Of a stretch of DNA of 64,000 nucleotides, positions 49,081 through 62,200 are shown one piece after another (within the stretch, counting starts at the first letter, position 1; each line of letters opens with the position of its first letter). The translations under genes and the position numbers were made by a program. The notes below the pieces were generated by a model, which saw only the letters and a list, made by a program, of their open reading frames with translations, did no database searches and had not been told where the DNA came from. Source of the stretch: Sympetrum striolatum (lineage: Eukaryota > Arthropoda > Insecta > Odonata > Libellulidae); assembly GCA_947579665.1 (NCBI GenBank), contig OX388351.1, positions 3,720,001 to 3,784,000 on the forward strand, written 5' to 3'.

Positions 49081-50120
49081 ATGTATTTCATTGTTCGTGA
49101 GTGCCTTCGAATGGCGATTTTGCAATTAGCGCACAATTAGCCGATAAAGATATTTCATTCTTACTGTATACGTGCACCGGGAGGTTGCAAACGGGACGCA
49201 AATCTGATAAACATTTATCGAGGCCTTTTTAGACGCAGTCTCGTTTCTGCATAATTCAGAGAAATTTATCTGATCGATGCGAAGGAATGGAAACCTCCCA
49301 CCGTTCGCGATTCGCCTTTCGTTTTTCCTCATATCGTAATGATAGCGTAGTCCGAGGGTATTGGAAACTTAAGCAATTAAGCCAACGTCGTGGGTTCCGT
49401 TTGATTGTGCGCCTGCGAGGATGGAGGCAATGCTTATTAACCGTTTCTTCTTTTGGATTAAAGGGAGCAAATGTATCATTTACTCGAATGATGTTTAATT
49501 CAATATTCGAGGAGACGCTATATTCTCCAACGTATAATGCGAGGTCTTTTTTGGCTTCTGGGAGATTGCATACTGGAGAATGCTGTTTTTTTATTGTTTT
49601 GTTTGCTCTTCATTGTTGGGGAAGTATCACGAAGATGGGGGAAAAACAAACGAGCAACGGAAAGCAATCGGATGAAAAAAAGGTCACGTGATAATTCAGT
49701 GTAGGCGTTTACGTGTGTTTTTTTCCCAAAAGAAGCATCCTATTTTTTGTATGCTTCATTCACCGAAATTTCTTATTTCCCCGTAATTTTCATGGAGAAA
49801 TGGGAGTGCCTCCATCCCGCAAAGTTTTGCATCTTTCCTTTTATTTACCTTTGGGCTCTTTTTACGGAGTCGATGACAGCGCCTCGTTCCCCGGAAGTGA
49901 GTCCTTAGCTTATTTCAGTTTTTGATTTCCGTCCACCTATTTACTTTTTTTCTAAATCCACGGTCCACTGCGCACGCGCAAGCTTTCGCGTTCCGTTTTT
50001 CATTTTTTTCGCCATCTCGCGTCATTATAATCCGGTGAGATTGGAATATTTTCGTGCGGTGTCATGGAGAAGAAACAGCGATTCCGCTTTCATTACATGG
50101 CTATTATTTATGACGGAAAC
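49081..50120. other. GC-elevated, complex block
   Basis: Balanced composition over 1 kb with a 134-codon plus frame (49287-49691) and a 70-codon plus frame (49713-49925), neither with a domain. 49960-50040 is CG-rich (GCGCACGCGCAAGC). The longest candidate regulatory block in the upstream intron. Confidence 0.35.
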
Positions 50121-51583
50121 GAATTCTGGGGAAAGGAAACTACAGCGTAAGTGCTATTAAAACTTTTTGTTCTTTCGCTTCCTCGAAAGTTGGAAATATT
50201 TGGGAAACGAATTTCATGCCAGAATTGCCAAGATGAGGAGAAGATTTTCGTTGGAATATCGTAAGGTTTTTATTGCTGAATTTTTCTGTGTTGTATTTCT
50301 CTCAGACCGTATGTCTGCGATACCCAAAGTGATTCAAGATTCCTCATCAAGCATTGTGGAATCGCCATTAAGAATTTTCCTATTATATCTATTGCAATAT
50401 CACTATCCAAGTATCCTTCAGCTTATATATATGCAAAATAACAAGTTTATTAAAATGCAAGGCTTCCAAAAACTAGACATTAAAGTACCCAAGTATTGAA
50501 TCACATTAAATAAAATATGGGAATTTTTAACAAGAATTTTAAGCTAGAATATTAAAAAATAGCAGCAAGATCTAACAATCTATTGTAAGATATAATCAAG
50601 ATTTTATAAAAATGGTTTAACACGAACACAGGAAATTTATGGTATTATACCTTTATATTTCAATAGTTTCACGCGCCATAAGTGAAGACTACTGAAAGTG
50701 GTATAGGTACTCGACCATAGATTTAGTCTGTCCACATAACTTGAGGAATTTGTTACAAAATATTTCATCTTCAATTCATTAGGAAGAACTACGCTTGAGA
50801 ATCTTTTTGCTAATCAATATTCAGTGTCCATTAAGTCCAGCAATTTACTCTAATATTATAACAGTAGAATACCTACTGTACGGTATCATTTTGAGCTATT
50901 CGTGTATTTATCATCAGGAAACTAATCAAAAGGATGATTCCAGCCATTTCATGGCATTATTTCTGCTTAAAATTCGCAATCTCAGAAGTAAAATTATCTT
51001 GAAAATGAATCTATGCTCTTACTGCTATTCAATTATCCATCTATAGATGAAAACCACAAAACAATAGCTAATGTGTAATTTGAATGTCTGATGCCTAGCA
51101 AATTTTTACGTAGGGTACATAATCAAAGTCTTACCATGTCTTATGTACATATTTCGTAATAAAACTTTTCAACCTGACACTTGAACCAATTCTATGCTCT
51201 TTCTAATGAGAAAGAATCATTTTTCAGTTACATTTCTGATATATTTTTCATAAACATTGATAGCTGTTTGAAAGTGAAGGTATTTTGGTTAAAATACCTA
51301 CATAAATTACTAAAATATTTTAATAATTTTAATTTCTACTGTGGTAAATTTTATAAACTAAAACAGATTGCCTTCGGTCTCAAAAAATCTTTCCTAATGC
51401 TAATGCGATCCACTGAAGATATAACTTTTGGACTTCACTCTTCCAAATTGAAATTTTCCAAACTCTTGTAAATCAAAAAAAAGCAACACAACTTAAACCA
51501 ATATTCTTCACGTAATAAGATTATGGTGATCTTAATGGACATTCTATTACTAAAAGTTCTTTAAGCAAGATCTCCATAGGGAT
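50121..51583. other. Very AT-rich sequence
   Basis: Open plus frames at 50167-50499, 50795-51046 and 51181-51471 are K/F/I/L/Y-rich translations of AT-rich DNA with no motif. Confidence 0.5.
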
Positions 51584-52506
51584 TAGGGGAGACTGGGTTA
51601 ATGGCGGTCAAGGGGTATTCGTGGTCACTATGATTTCTCGTAAAGTTGGTAAAGCAGGTTGTAACAAGTTGGTGCAGACACTGCGTGGTTCTCTCTGGAA
51701 CTTATACAGCAGAGCTCGCCATCTCGGCAATTGTTGTTTGGATGTTGAGCGAGATAAAGTTGTTTATCAAGTGGGTGTTGTAAGCAAAGCCATAGTACAG
51801 ATCACATTTAATCGGCTGTTTCACTGCTTCTGTTGGCATAGTAATGATTACACAATATCAAGGTAAGCCTTACTTTTGTAGCACATGGCTTTGTATTAAT
51901 GATTCTAAGCACAGTATTTTGTTTAGTAGTTGAATAAAACCATGCGTTCGGGGTAATGTCTGACACCATGTGGGCACATTCAGACTGCTCTGGTTGGGAC
52001 ACTCCCGAGTGTGGCATTTGCGTGACATTTGCTCTGGGAAGTAATTAAATCAGCGTGTAATTACACTATATACTTTTTATAACCCGTTTTTTACTCTGAT
52101 AATGACTTTTACGTATTGATTGCGCTCTTATGACCATATGTTAATTGTTTATTTTGTGTAATTTTTATAAAACTTAAACTATGTAATATAACCAAAATTA
52201 TATATCAGTCTCTCATTTAAATATGGTTATATCATTAAAAAATCCCCACATTCCTTGATGTTTATTCAGTAAAGAATCACGACACCGCCGACCACTGTTA
52301 ACCCAAGGTCGGGGTAATACCGGTCAAAATTGATGATTTACTTTTTTATCATTAAATATTAATTAGTTCGTTATAATTCAATATTAAGTGATTATTTCTT
52401 AGGAAAGAGTATAAGTATACCGTTATGAGTTGTTCTATTTCAAGCACATCAAAATCATAATTGTTATGATATTTCCCCTTAGGTGAGATTACTCCAGTTT
52501 CCCCTA
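51584..52506. mobile_element. TA-flanked DNA transposon remnant, about 0.92 kb
   Basis: The left end TAGGGGAGACTGGGTTAA (51584-51601) matches the reverse complement of 52489-52506 (TAGGGGAAACTGGAGTAA) at 15 of 18 positions, with looser similarity inward including AAGGGG. Both ends are bordered by TA, consistent with a TA target duplication. A direct subterminal copy of the GGTTAAT-GGCGGTCAA phrase occurs at 52306-52327 (GGGGTAATACCGGTCAA). Open frames inside (51621-51866 plus; 52352-52687 minus, running across the right end) show no DDE or DNA-binding motif that I recognise, so this is likely non-autonomous or decayed. Superfamily not assigned. Confidence 0.6.
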
Positions 52507-53640
52507 CGTGGCTACACTTCACTGCCACAGCAATTTGTGTCAATGACGGAATTCTTAGCATTTTCAAAGCATCATTCAATGGAATATACTCTTGACCGAT
52601 CGTAACGATAGTCTGAGTCATTTTCTTCGTGGAAACTTTCACGTAGTTGTTCATACCAAGAGGCTGCCTAATTGACGTAGCTGACACGGAATTGATAGCG
52701 TTTACTGTTGGATATTTTTCTAAAGAAGTGGATGATGGAATTTCATTATCTAGTGAAATAAACCAAAAATGAGATTGTTTAATTCGTAAACGTAACCCTT
52801 ACTTAGATTACTTGGATCCGAAAGTAATCGCTTTATAGATCTAATTATCTTAATGGACACTATGAAAATTTTTTTAATCAACTTAAATGATTTGCGAAGT
52901 ATACATTCCTCAATTTTTTTGTGACGTAAACACTAGCGTCTGGTGAAAACATAGTTAGAAGCACCTTACATTGAAATTTGTACAGAAACTACATAATGGA
53001 TGGTAGGAACTAATAAAAAATGAGTTGATATTTTTTTACTAAACGTCCAAATGTGAAGTATTTAAAAAAAAATAATCACTCAGGATGTACATTCATAGAC
53101 CAGACGCAATTACATAAGGGGTGAGAATGATAATTAAAAAAAGTCTTTTGCAACAGATTAGTATTGAAAAAGGCTTAGCTAAGGAGAAAATGCAAACATT
53201 AAACTTAATTATTTATGCTGAAAAGCTCGCTTTACATGAATTTGAAGCAATTCACTAGAGTACAGCTACTGCTTCCACGTAAATCACTTCTATTTAGATA
53301 TATTTCTGTGATTTTACACAATTAAATGTTTATTTATGAGATTTTTGATGGCCAATCGAAGACAATTATTCATTATACGGAGTTTCAGGCTAATGTTTAG
53401 CCTAAACCAAGATTATCCCCGTATATTTATGGGAATACTATTATAATTCATTGTTTTGATGATAATCAATAAACAATAAACGAATTAATCCCTTTAGGAT
53501 TAATAATTATTATTGCTAAAGGGGCACAATCACGCTTTCATTGCGCTAAATAGCTAAACGGATCAGAGTTATGGTTTAATTTTCAAAGAAATCTAGATGT
53601 CTAGAGAAATTAATGCATTTGTTTGGTAGGAAGCATGAAT
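52507..53640. other. AT-rich sequence
   Basis: No features seen apart from the tail of the minus frame crossing the transposon end. Confidence 0.5.
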
Positions 53641-54440
53641 AATCAACCAGGAGATGAATCGCCGAAAGGTGCTCATGAATGGAATGAAGTAGCCGATCAA
53701 ATTTATTCCCTCTAGTCACATGAGGATGACTGGGGGATTCTTCGTATTAGCGAATTGATTCGAAACGGTTATTCCCTCCGTTTACACATCACCTCGTATG
53801 ACTTTAACGGCGCAGTCGCTAAAAAGCACTCCAAATAGATTAATGCCACCCACGCTAAGTATAGGAAACATGGGCTGCACCTGTGAGTGGGCGTGCACCG
53901 ATGACATCACTGTCGACTACCAGAGTATTTTAAAAAGGCTCGATTGATCGAGCAGAGCCCGAAGCGAAGAAAAAGGGCGCACACGACTTCCGATTAGTAT
54001 CTATCTATCAAACGAGCCTCGTTGTCCGTGCCATACCACACGATCCGGGCATGAAATCAGCCGCTAAGTAAATGACGAGGTCACGACCATTTTTCGCTGA
54101 TGTATTAATCTCCCGTGAGTTTCAATTCATCGCAAAGACGTTTTTTCCGCTTCCTCCTCAGCTCCTATTTTTTGGGCTTCCCCTGGAGGAGATTTCAACG
54201 CGCGATCATTCCGATAGAATTTTTCGTTTTTCGAAGCGGATTTTTTGCTCCTTTTCAGCGATCTCTTCTCTTCCTCGGTATCCCCGTTTTAAGTTCATTG
54301 CCTCGTTGAGCCCGCATTCCGAGCGCGTGTCGCAACGAGTGTGCTGCCGATGATCGCGTTAAATATTGATTCCCCGTGGAGAGATTTTGCACCATCTCGC
54401 CAGATGGCGATATTACGCGCGTTTGCTCGTAAGGCTATTC
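53641..54440. other. GC-elevated block with a core-promoter-like segment and inverted AGATGG pair
   Basis: TATTTTAAAAAGG at 53926-53938 is followed by the palindrome GCTCGATTGATCGAGC (53938-53953) and a purine-rich CG-containing stretch, a layout like a TATA promoter on the plus strand. CCATCT-CGCC-AGATGG (54392-54407) is a perfect inverted pair containing the Pho-type core AGATGGC. The plus frames 54072-54353 and 54115-54309 overlap in two registers and are not recognised. Enhancer or cryptic promoter; inferred. Confidence 0.35.
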
Positions 54441-57400
54441 CTCCTAGCTTCATAGAATATTGTTTATAATAGATGGCATGAAAGTAAGGATAAACCTATG
54501 TAAGGGCTATCATCTGCTACGTCTTTTGCTTAGCCTAAGTCAATGCTATGCACCAGGCTGTCCATTTTTCCACCTTTTACATTACGACATCAATTTTAGC
54601 ATAGTTGTTCTTAGTTCCAACTCACAAAAATATTTGTATCATGCATCAGTAAAAGCGATAAACCTTCGGTCTCCCCAAGCTGAGCACAAAACGCTTACCA
54701 TCAAATTTCCCTGTGAATTCCCTACTTAGGTAATAATTCCCTAACACAGTTTCGTAAGTGCAGAAATGTGCTAAAGATGATCAATCTGAGTTATTCAATT
54801 TTCATGGAGAGAATTTTTAAAGGAATCTGCATTCATAAGAGTTTTCATTCCACATTATTTCGCTTTAAGCACGTTAATAGACGGAACTATACGAAATGTT
54901 CTCAATGTTTTCAGATCCTCGCGTAATTTTTACACTTCAATCTAATAAAAGCTGGGCTTACTTTCAGCTAATTTATAATTTTATCTATTGATAGTAAAAA
55001 TGAGTAAATTTTAACACTAATTTTGTTATTTATTATTATTTTCCGTCATTTACCCTTAGATAATAAAATACAGAGGGGTTGGTTGAAAGATATATGAAAA
55101 CATCGAGAGAAGGCTGGGAATCGCATCCCATAGCTTGACATTTTGGTTTTTCGGAAACGGACAGAAATTAGTGGATTGAATTAAATTAAAATCAAATGCT
55201 TTTGCTATGGAAGAGCGTAATTTTATCGTCATGTAGTTAGAAGCCGAAACACCTGAGGTCGATGTTCATGCAATATCTCACTGGAAGAAATAGAAATCAA
55301 TAAAAAAGATTGTTAATTGCTTATTTTTTTTGATAGGGTACTTCTGATGTCCATCTTCTTTTTACATTTTTAAGTTATAAAAAGAGTATCGAGAAGATAT
55401 TCTTTTGAAGGAAACAACTTTTGAATATCTCTTAAGTGAATCTCTTCTCTTTCTTCTTAATAGATTTTGAACCAATCATCGATATGAGAAACCTTTTTCT
55501 TCCTACTCGGCCACAAGACGGACTACCATTTTCAAAAATACACTCTGATCTCTATATCTCCTTTTAACAGGGTTGAATTCATCTGGTACCCATGAAAGAA
55601 ATCGTTCATTTTCTTTCACCCGAATGAACGCAAAAATTGTGAAATAAATCATTAATCTCTGGAATCCATTGCAAATCAACGATCATTGAAAAAGAGTGAG
55701 TTCGCTTAGAGAGACTGGAAATTTAAACACAGGGTGCCGTTCTTTAGGAAAGAAATCTCCTCTGGTAGCAATTTCCTTAAAATAAGTGGAGCATGACTGG
55801 AGAACAAAAATGTCGCAAGGGTCAGTAAAGAGTTACTTCCTGCATTGCTCTTTGAAATACTTACTTTCTCAAGTTTATTTAAAATTTTGTGATGGAGATA
55901 TAGCTTTCGATAATCAAGAAATTGCCAAGTTTTATATAGGTCAAAAAAGTGCTATTTTATTATTTTCTTACTTGATAAGATTATTGTTGCTGTAAGAAAT
56001 TCCAATAGTAGATAACTTATAATTGAAAATGGTCGTCGCTTAAATTCAATATGGTGTGTGACCCTCATTACATTAATCAAAGAAAATCAGTAGAGGCATC
56101 GCTAAAATACATTCCGTGCAATTATTCTCTCAAATAGGGCATTAAGGTCGCAAATCGAGCAAATAATATCTGGGGAAGAGTTTGCCTTCATCGAATACCA
56201 GTTAACCAAGTAAAGATGCAGTCACCAAGATTAATCTAATCCCACCTGATTGAATATCTTCGCTCTAGAGCTAGGAAAATTCATTTTTTATGCGAGCGCA
56301 TATTTAACTATCACGAGTAATCTTCTATAGATGGACATATTAAAAGTTCAGTGATGCAAGACTCAGAATGTAAGTTAAACCGTTTATGAACGCCATTGTA
56401 TCAATCTTCATCATCGGGAGTTCAGCGCATTACGCTATGCAAACATCTCGCTGAGGCAAAGATCCATTTCAAAGATTAATAGAAAACGTTCTTCCCTCAT
56501 AAAGCGCTCTTTCTCAAGTAATCTACGACCTGTGTAACCTGCAAAATGTAGGAAATTCAGCTGACTTACTCGGTGTAAGATAAATGTCTGCGGATCACCT
56601 TTTCTTTGGGCGATTGCGGATATATCTTAACTAACATTTGACCGCAAATGATCACTATTCGTTGCTTTGTGTTTAAAGATACCTCTTTACATTTTTTTCG
56701 TGATTTAAAGTTCATTGCTAGTTACTTGTTGAATTGAAAGTTCCTTCAGCGGCTCTGAATCAGCGGTCCTATATCGTTCCTGATGAAAGAAAATATACAA
56801 AAAAATTATCCTATCATTTTTATTGATACCTGTAGGGATGGATAGTTTTCTCTTACTATTTTTATTATTTCCTCGTGCTAACGAATCTACCGTAGATTAA
56901 GCCTGCTCGTCAGATTGATCCTGACGGATTATTCAGGTTCCATGATGAATCTGCGTAATTTGAATGTATTTGTTTATTTAGCCAATATAAATAAAATATA
57001 TTTTGATTTTGAATTATGAAATTGGTATAGTAATTCAAATTACGAAATTTCAAATTTAGCAAGAGGTACATTAGAAAATAAAGTTCTTCATCTCGGCGAA
57101 TCCGAGGATTATCTACATGAGTAGTGGATCACAATGTATTGACTAATGTTACAGTAAATTGCTACCCAAACTTCGTTTGATACCAGATGATACACTGAGA
57201 CTACATCGATTTTCATAAGAACCGTTTACGCAAGGTAGAATACCTCGATTTATCCTGGAGACTTCAACGATTGCACGGCAATAAATATGAACTCGCCAAC
57301 ATTTTGGGCGACTCACAAATCTTATGGTGAATCAGAAAAGATTTTCGCAGAGTTTCCACGTTTTACAATATGGACAATATCTTTGAAAATTAACATATGT

Positions 57401-58590
57401 ATCAAGTAAACAGCTGAAAAGTATATAACATATTTTACAGTCCGCGAGTTGGATTTCAGCAGTCAGTCTTTCTCTCTACAACTACTACGCAAATTAAAGT
57501 TTCTCGTGAAATAATAATGTAATATTTTGCAGTAAAAGTTTCCTCTCACAAATCTTTACGTCATTTTGCTAGATATAAAGGAGCATACGCCGTTTTAGCT
57601 CCACCGCATCTTTAAAACAGAGAAAAGTAGATTTCCTTACTAAGACTGATTGGCTTACGCTGAAAGGGTCAGCAAACGGAGTAGAGATGCCTTGCAGATA
57701 TCCCTGAGCAAACGATGAGGCCTAGATTTAAAGTGTTAGATTACTTATGTGATTATGAGGAGGCGTTCCTTGGAGGAAAGGCAAGTCTGGTGTGTGATGA
57801 AAAGCTTAGCAATTTCCACAGTGCATTCTAAAGGTTAGTTTCGCTAGAGTGCTAACTTCGTCAGATCTGCTACGCTCGCTGGCAAAACTAGTTGAGGCAA
57901 TATAAATTGCGGAAACACCTAGCTTATTATTATATACGCGAATGATTTTGCTGATAAACTTCATTCTCTGTCGTGTAAAAATCACAGCTTACAGTAGCTG
58001 ATTCATTGGATGGTTGGTTTTTTAAATAAGATAAGATTCATCCAAAACGAGTTTTCAGCTACCTTTCTGTTTCACGCGATTCTTTTTAAGAGTAATTGAA
58101 GTTCATCGTGAATCAGGCTCCGTGTACGTGCTTGATGTAGTAAATATTTTCTGAAATGTTACTGGGGGGCATGAAACATTGAGTTGGGATTAATATGCTA
58201 TTTAAAAACTTACGTTCTCTCTTTCTGAGCGTAAGAGATTCGTTTTCGGTTATTCCGGTTCTTATGAAAATACTTAAATTCACTACTAGCATTTCATCGG
58301 TAATGATGTTGGAGAAATTCGATTTTCATTGAAATTTTAAAAGGGAATCTATAAAATGGCAACATAATATATACCATATGTTATTAGTTTGAAGTTTTCA
58401 AGTAGTGCATTTGATTGCTTATTCTTATATCCATGTTCTATTCCAATAAGTGATAGGTTTAAATTACAATCAAATCTCAACTCCTGATTCATTAGAAATT
58501 TGCTAACTTATTTCATGTTATCGTTCACAGATAGTTCTCATAGGACCATAGGAATTGATGTCTTCGTCTACGAGCTGATAAATGAAACGG
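54441..58590. other. Long, mostly AT-rich stretch
   Basis: Plus frames 54460-54729 and 55786-55995 lack motifs. CGTCAG/CTGACG forms a 6-bp stem near 56909-56927. 57803-57818 (CTTAGCAATTTCCACA) is a 15 of 16 match to the arm of the 10 kb hairpin. No gene or clear mobile element. Confidence 0.5.
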
Positions 58591-59232
58591 AGACATATTA
58601 ATAATACGTGGCGCTAGAGCCGTGATTAAACAATGACTGCATTCCCTGTCTACGAAGTCATTCGTTGATTAATATTCACGGTTCACGATCACTCTGATGT
58701 TTATTATCATTTAAAACCGTTGCGAAAACACCATTTCCTGCGCGGGTATTAAAATTTCCACAATTTATGGCCGTAGAGACATCCAGAGCAAGGCTGTTTG
58801 CTTTGATTTCACGCGATAAAATTAAAGGATAGATAATTCCCGGTCTTCGCGATTCTATTCCGTCCAATCTAAGGACAGTCTACAAGGCGCGTTATCGCCG
58901 TGAGTGATAATCGCCCAAATCGCGGTTCGATCGAAGCGCCCTCAAGTGACGCTGAATCGCCGCCATTGCCCTCGACTCGACTTCCCGCTGCAGCGGACTG
59001 CGAGATTGAAATCTTCGGACGGGAGCAACAAAAACAAAACTTTCACTCACATTAAGCGAGGAAAACGGCACTTAACTACAGGTTATTGAAAAAGAAAGCA
59101 CATAGCAATTTGATGATAATTTGTGTCATAGTTTAATGGGCCGTGATAGCACAGGAACCATTGCCTCCGAGTTTTATGACCCTTAAATGGACCGAAAGCG
59201 TAATGGGAAGCAATGCGTATCGTGTGAGTGTG
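58591..59232. other. Moderate to GC-elevated block left of the microsatellite
   Basis: 58860-59010 is rich in CG dinucleotides (GCGCGTTATCGCCGTGAG, AATCGCCGCC). Frames on both strands of about 60 codons are unrecognised. Candidate regulatory block. Confidence 0.35.

Positions 59233-59276
<44 letters not shown>
59233..59276. repeat. Compound microsatellite (TA)6(TG)16
   Basis: Six TA units at 59233-59244 pass directly into sixteen uninterrupted TG units at 59245-59276. It is the purest simple repeat in the window and probably polymorphic in length. Alternating purine-pyrimidine TG/CA can adopt Z-DNA; that role is not shown here. Confidence 0.97.
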
Positions 59277-59277
<1 letters not shown>

Positions 59278-59720
59278 AGGTATATAAAATAGTAATCCCC
59301 GATGTGCCATCCGTTTCCTATTTTTTCGAACACCTGAGGACAAGGGACGTAATTCGATTTTTTACACGTGGTCGGGAGTTATTAAAAGCGCCAAAGAAAT
59401 TACCTCCCGTTCGGATGACGAAAGAGTTGATTGAAAGAAGAGGAAAGAGCGACGAGTCGGAACTTAATTACAATTTAATTCGACGTGGAAAAAATCGGAT
59501 TTTTTCCTCCCCTCTGTACCCGAAGATAAAAATCTTCCGCGGCCGAGAAGCGATGCGATGAAAATAAAAATGGGGGAGAAAAAGTCCAACAAAAACGGTC
59601 CCCGTGGAAGTTTCTAATCAGCGCGGTGGGAAAAAACTTTGGGAAGGGGACTTTGGCTTTCATTTCCTAATGGACTTAATTGGATGTTCTCATTCTGAAG
59701 GGCTAATGATAGGTCTCCGT
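59277..59720. other. GC-elevated block right of the microsatellite
   Basis: A 124-codon plus frame begins left of the microsatellite and runs to 59561; its first third is translated simple repeat and the rest is basic with no domain. Purine-rich runs at 59430-59460 and 59560-59600. Not called coding. Confidence 0.35.
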
Positions 59721-61095
59721 GGTTGATCCAACTTCTCCTACGCGGCGCCACTTTCGATCCTCTTCTGTTTTCCCCATCGGGTGCCGTTATAATGACTCCG
59801 CCATCAATCCCTTCAAGACCCCCCCAATTACCACCGGTGGACTACCTTCAAACTTTTCAAATAAATTGACTTCTATTAGACTGTTAGTGCTCCTTGCTAA
59901 TTAATTAGATGATCTTGTCTCAACTTAACTGACGTTACGTTATTTTTAGAGGTCATTGGTCCAAGTTATAGGGTTCCTTAGATCCCAAATAGCCTCCGGT
60001 CGTTTAAGGTGCTTTAGGAAAATCGCCACTCATCGGAAATATGCAAATGATTTTGATGCAAAGCGTTGAAGAATGAATAACAGGTCATTATTGGAGTATA
60101 AAAGTAATTTAAATTGACATAGAAGAGGAAAGGACATCCCGGTTCGGTATTTACAAATTTTTCAGATAGAATATGCCTTTAACGCAGTCTTGTCCTTTCA
60201 AGTTGTTACAGCCTTTCCATCATTTTTGTAAGCCCTTTAAATTCTAACTTTGGTGTCGCCTCTATTTTATTTATGCACATTCAGGCATAGCAATAAAAGT
60301 GTGACTTATAGATAGCTGTCTATAATACGGCAACGTTAGGACGTCCAATAGAATGTATCACTCACAATTCTGAGATTTAATTTCCGTCCGTTGATATGCA
60401 TTACTAGAAAATGGGTTGATATGGATCACTCTGGGTGATCGAAATTGTAAACAACACGATGGTTAAGGTTGGCATGAGTTACAAAAGAAACTCATTCCAA
60501 AAATCAAACGAAGAGCATAGATCTATTTTAGACCTATTTAGAGAATATGTTAGAAGTGATCAAATTTTAGTGATTAAAGCAATGAATTTACTTCACGGTA
60601 ATGGGTTGTTTATACCTTGTGGTGATTTATGAATGTAGGATCAATATATTTTGTGATTATACAAAGACTGGACCTAAATGTACAGTTAATTAGGCAATAA
60701 ATTGGGTCTCTGGATTCATTCCCTTACGTATGTTATGCTAGTCTTGTAGTTAATTTAAATAGCTCTGTCGTGAAAGTGAAGCATTTCACGCAATCTATTT
60801 GATAGAAATTATTCCGTGTCTATACAGTCTTCGGCGCAAAGGCTGCTTTGTACCTCATCCCCTCCAACATTAGCTACAATTGATTTGGAGATAGGGAATA
60901 GGCGACAAGACAATGGATAAATTTATTAAATAAATTCAGAGAAATTACGTTCTCAGATGATGTAACCGATATAATGCGACCCCCCTGTTATATGGGCCGT
61001 TCTGATACTGTCAGAAAGAATAGAAAAATAGATGCTACAACGAATCGCTTCAAAAATTCATTTTTTCCGCGAAGTATACGCGAAAGCAACCGTTT
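59721..61095. other. Mixed AT-rich sequence
   Basis: 59730-59860 is C-rich (CCCCCCAATTACCACCGG). The 65-codon plus frame 60435-60632 has no motif. Otherwise nothing seen. Confidence 0.45.
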
Positions 61096-61170
61096 AGGAA
61101 AATAGAGTCAAGGTGCTTGCACCCCCTGCCACACGCCGAAAGGCGGCTTGCAGGGTTCTTACATAGAAAT
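61096..61170 (+). repeat. Dispersed repeat with GAAA-loop hairpin, copy A
   Basis: Starts AGGAAAATAGAGT, then CCCTGC-CACA-CGCC-GAAA-GGCG-GCTT-GCAGGG (61124-61155): an outer 6-bp stem, an internal loop, and an inner 4-bp stem capped by GAAA, a classic stable tetraloop. A 27-base core (61127-61153) is identical, inverted, at 62754-62780. The wording resembles conserved hairpins in repeats of other insects, such as those of grasshoppers, from memory. Probably a SINE/LINE or MITE terminus. Confidence 0.75.
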
Positions 61171-61440
61171 AGACGAGACAAATGGAGGAGTGAGGCAGTT
61201 TACTTTCTCCATAGAAATTATTAAAGATTATATAGTGTAATAATAAATAAGAATAATTCCGAAAACTCATTAGGTCTGTAGTTTCATTTTAATCATCTAA
61301 AAACATTTGCGATTCGCACATTGAATTTCATCACAGGAAGGGTGTTGTAATGTTTTCTCACATCGACGTTTTTCGACAAATGAATATTCCGAGACACTTC
61401 ATTAAAAAGGACGCATAAAAAGACACTTCATCTCACAATA
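61171..61440. other. AT-rich sequence between repeat copy A and the GC island
   Basis: No features seen. Confidence 0.45.
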
Positions 61441-62200
61441 CAATTTTTTGCCTCCGCCCGAAATCAATTCCGCTCCCTAAATCACACCACCGCAAATTAA
61501 AGTCGTCAGGTGGCGCATAAATCGATGCCCTAATTAGCGCTCATTTGTCATCATCATTAAGGCGATTGACCGCAGAGGAGCTCCCATGGGGAAGGCGAAA
61601 AATCCCTCGCAATTTCACTCTACGGCCCGAGATATATCGCCGCTGTCAATCGATACCACGATCTATCGAACTCGCTCTACTTATCACATCGATATAGAGC
61701 TCGTAAATTCCTCCAACGGTTCCAGATTATGGTGAAATCGGTCTGGGCGATTCCTCAATGGTCCCGCTGGATATGTTTAAACCCCTCAATGGTTACGGGA
61801 AAGCAGTCGTATAATCAACCATTCCACGAGTGGATATTTATAAGATTGCCCTCCAACACCGGAGGCGATTATGAATTAACAACGGCTTCCCGTCTTCTTC
61901 GGGTGCCTTGAGGCCATGGGCCCCACACCATCGGACGTAATTGGAAATAAGCAGGCTCCTCGAATGGCTTCCGCCGAAAGCTGAAAGGACGACGGCCCGC
62001 GGTGGTTGTCGATGGAAATAAAACGCCGGAGACGCGAATGACAGGGAAATTTCGGAGGAGGAGACCTTCTCTGGGGTTCTATCAATCTTGCCGAAGCCGG
62101 TAATATCCGTGATGGAGCATTTCCGGAACACTTTGCTGGAATCGGAACGAATTTTATGGTATGGAAAGGGGAGCCAAGGGAGAGACGGACAACTTTATTA
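61441..62200. other. GC-elevated island with CGAT cluster and homeodomain cores
   Basis: 61500-61690 packs AATCGATG, TAATTAG, CATCATTA, CAATCGATAC, CGATCTATCGAA and CATCGATATAG. 61890-62130 is GC-rich. It shares the 12-mer CGATCTATCGAA with the island at 16.77 kb. Minus frames of 69-97 codons are unrecognised. A strong candidate for an intronic enhancer or a DREF/BEAF-type boundary; inferred. Confidence 0.45.

Noticed and set aside
59083..59561. Open frames containing His-Thr or Cys-Val repeats
   Set aside because: These are the TG/CA microsatellite read in different frames, not real tandem-repeat proteins.
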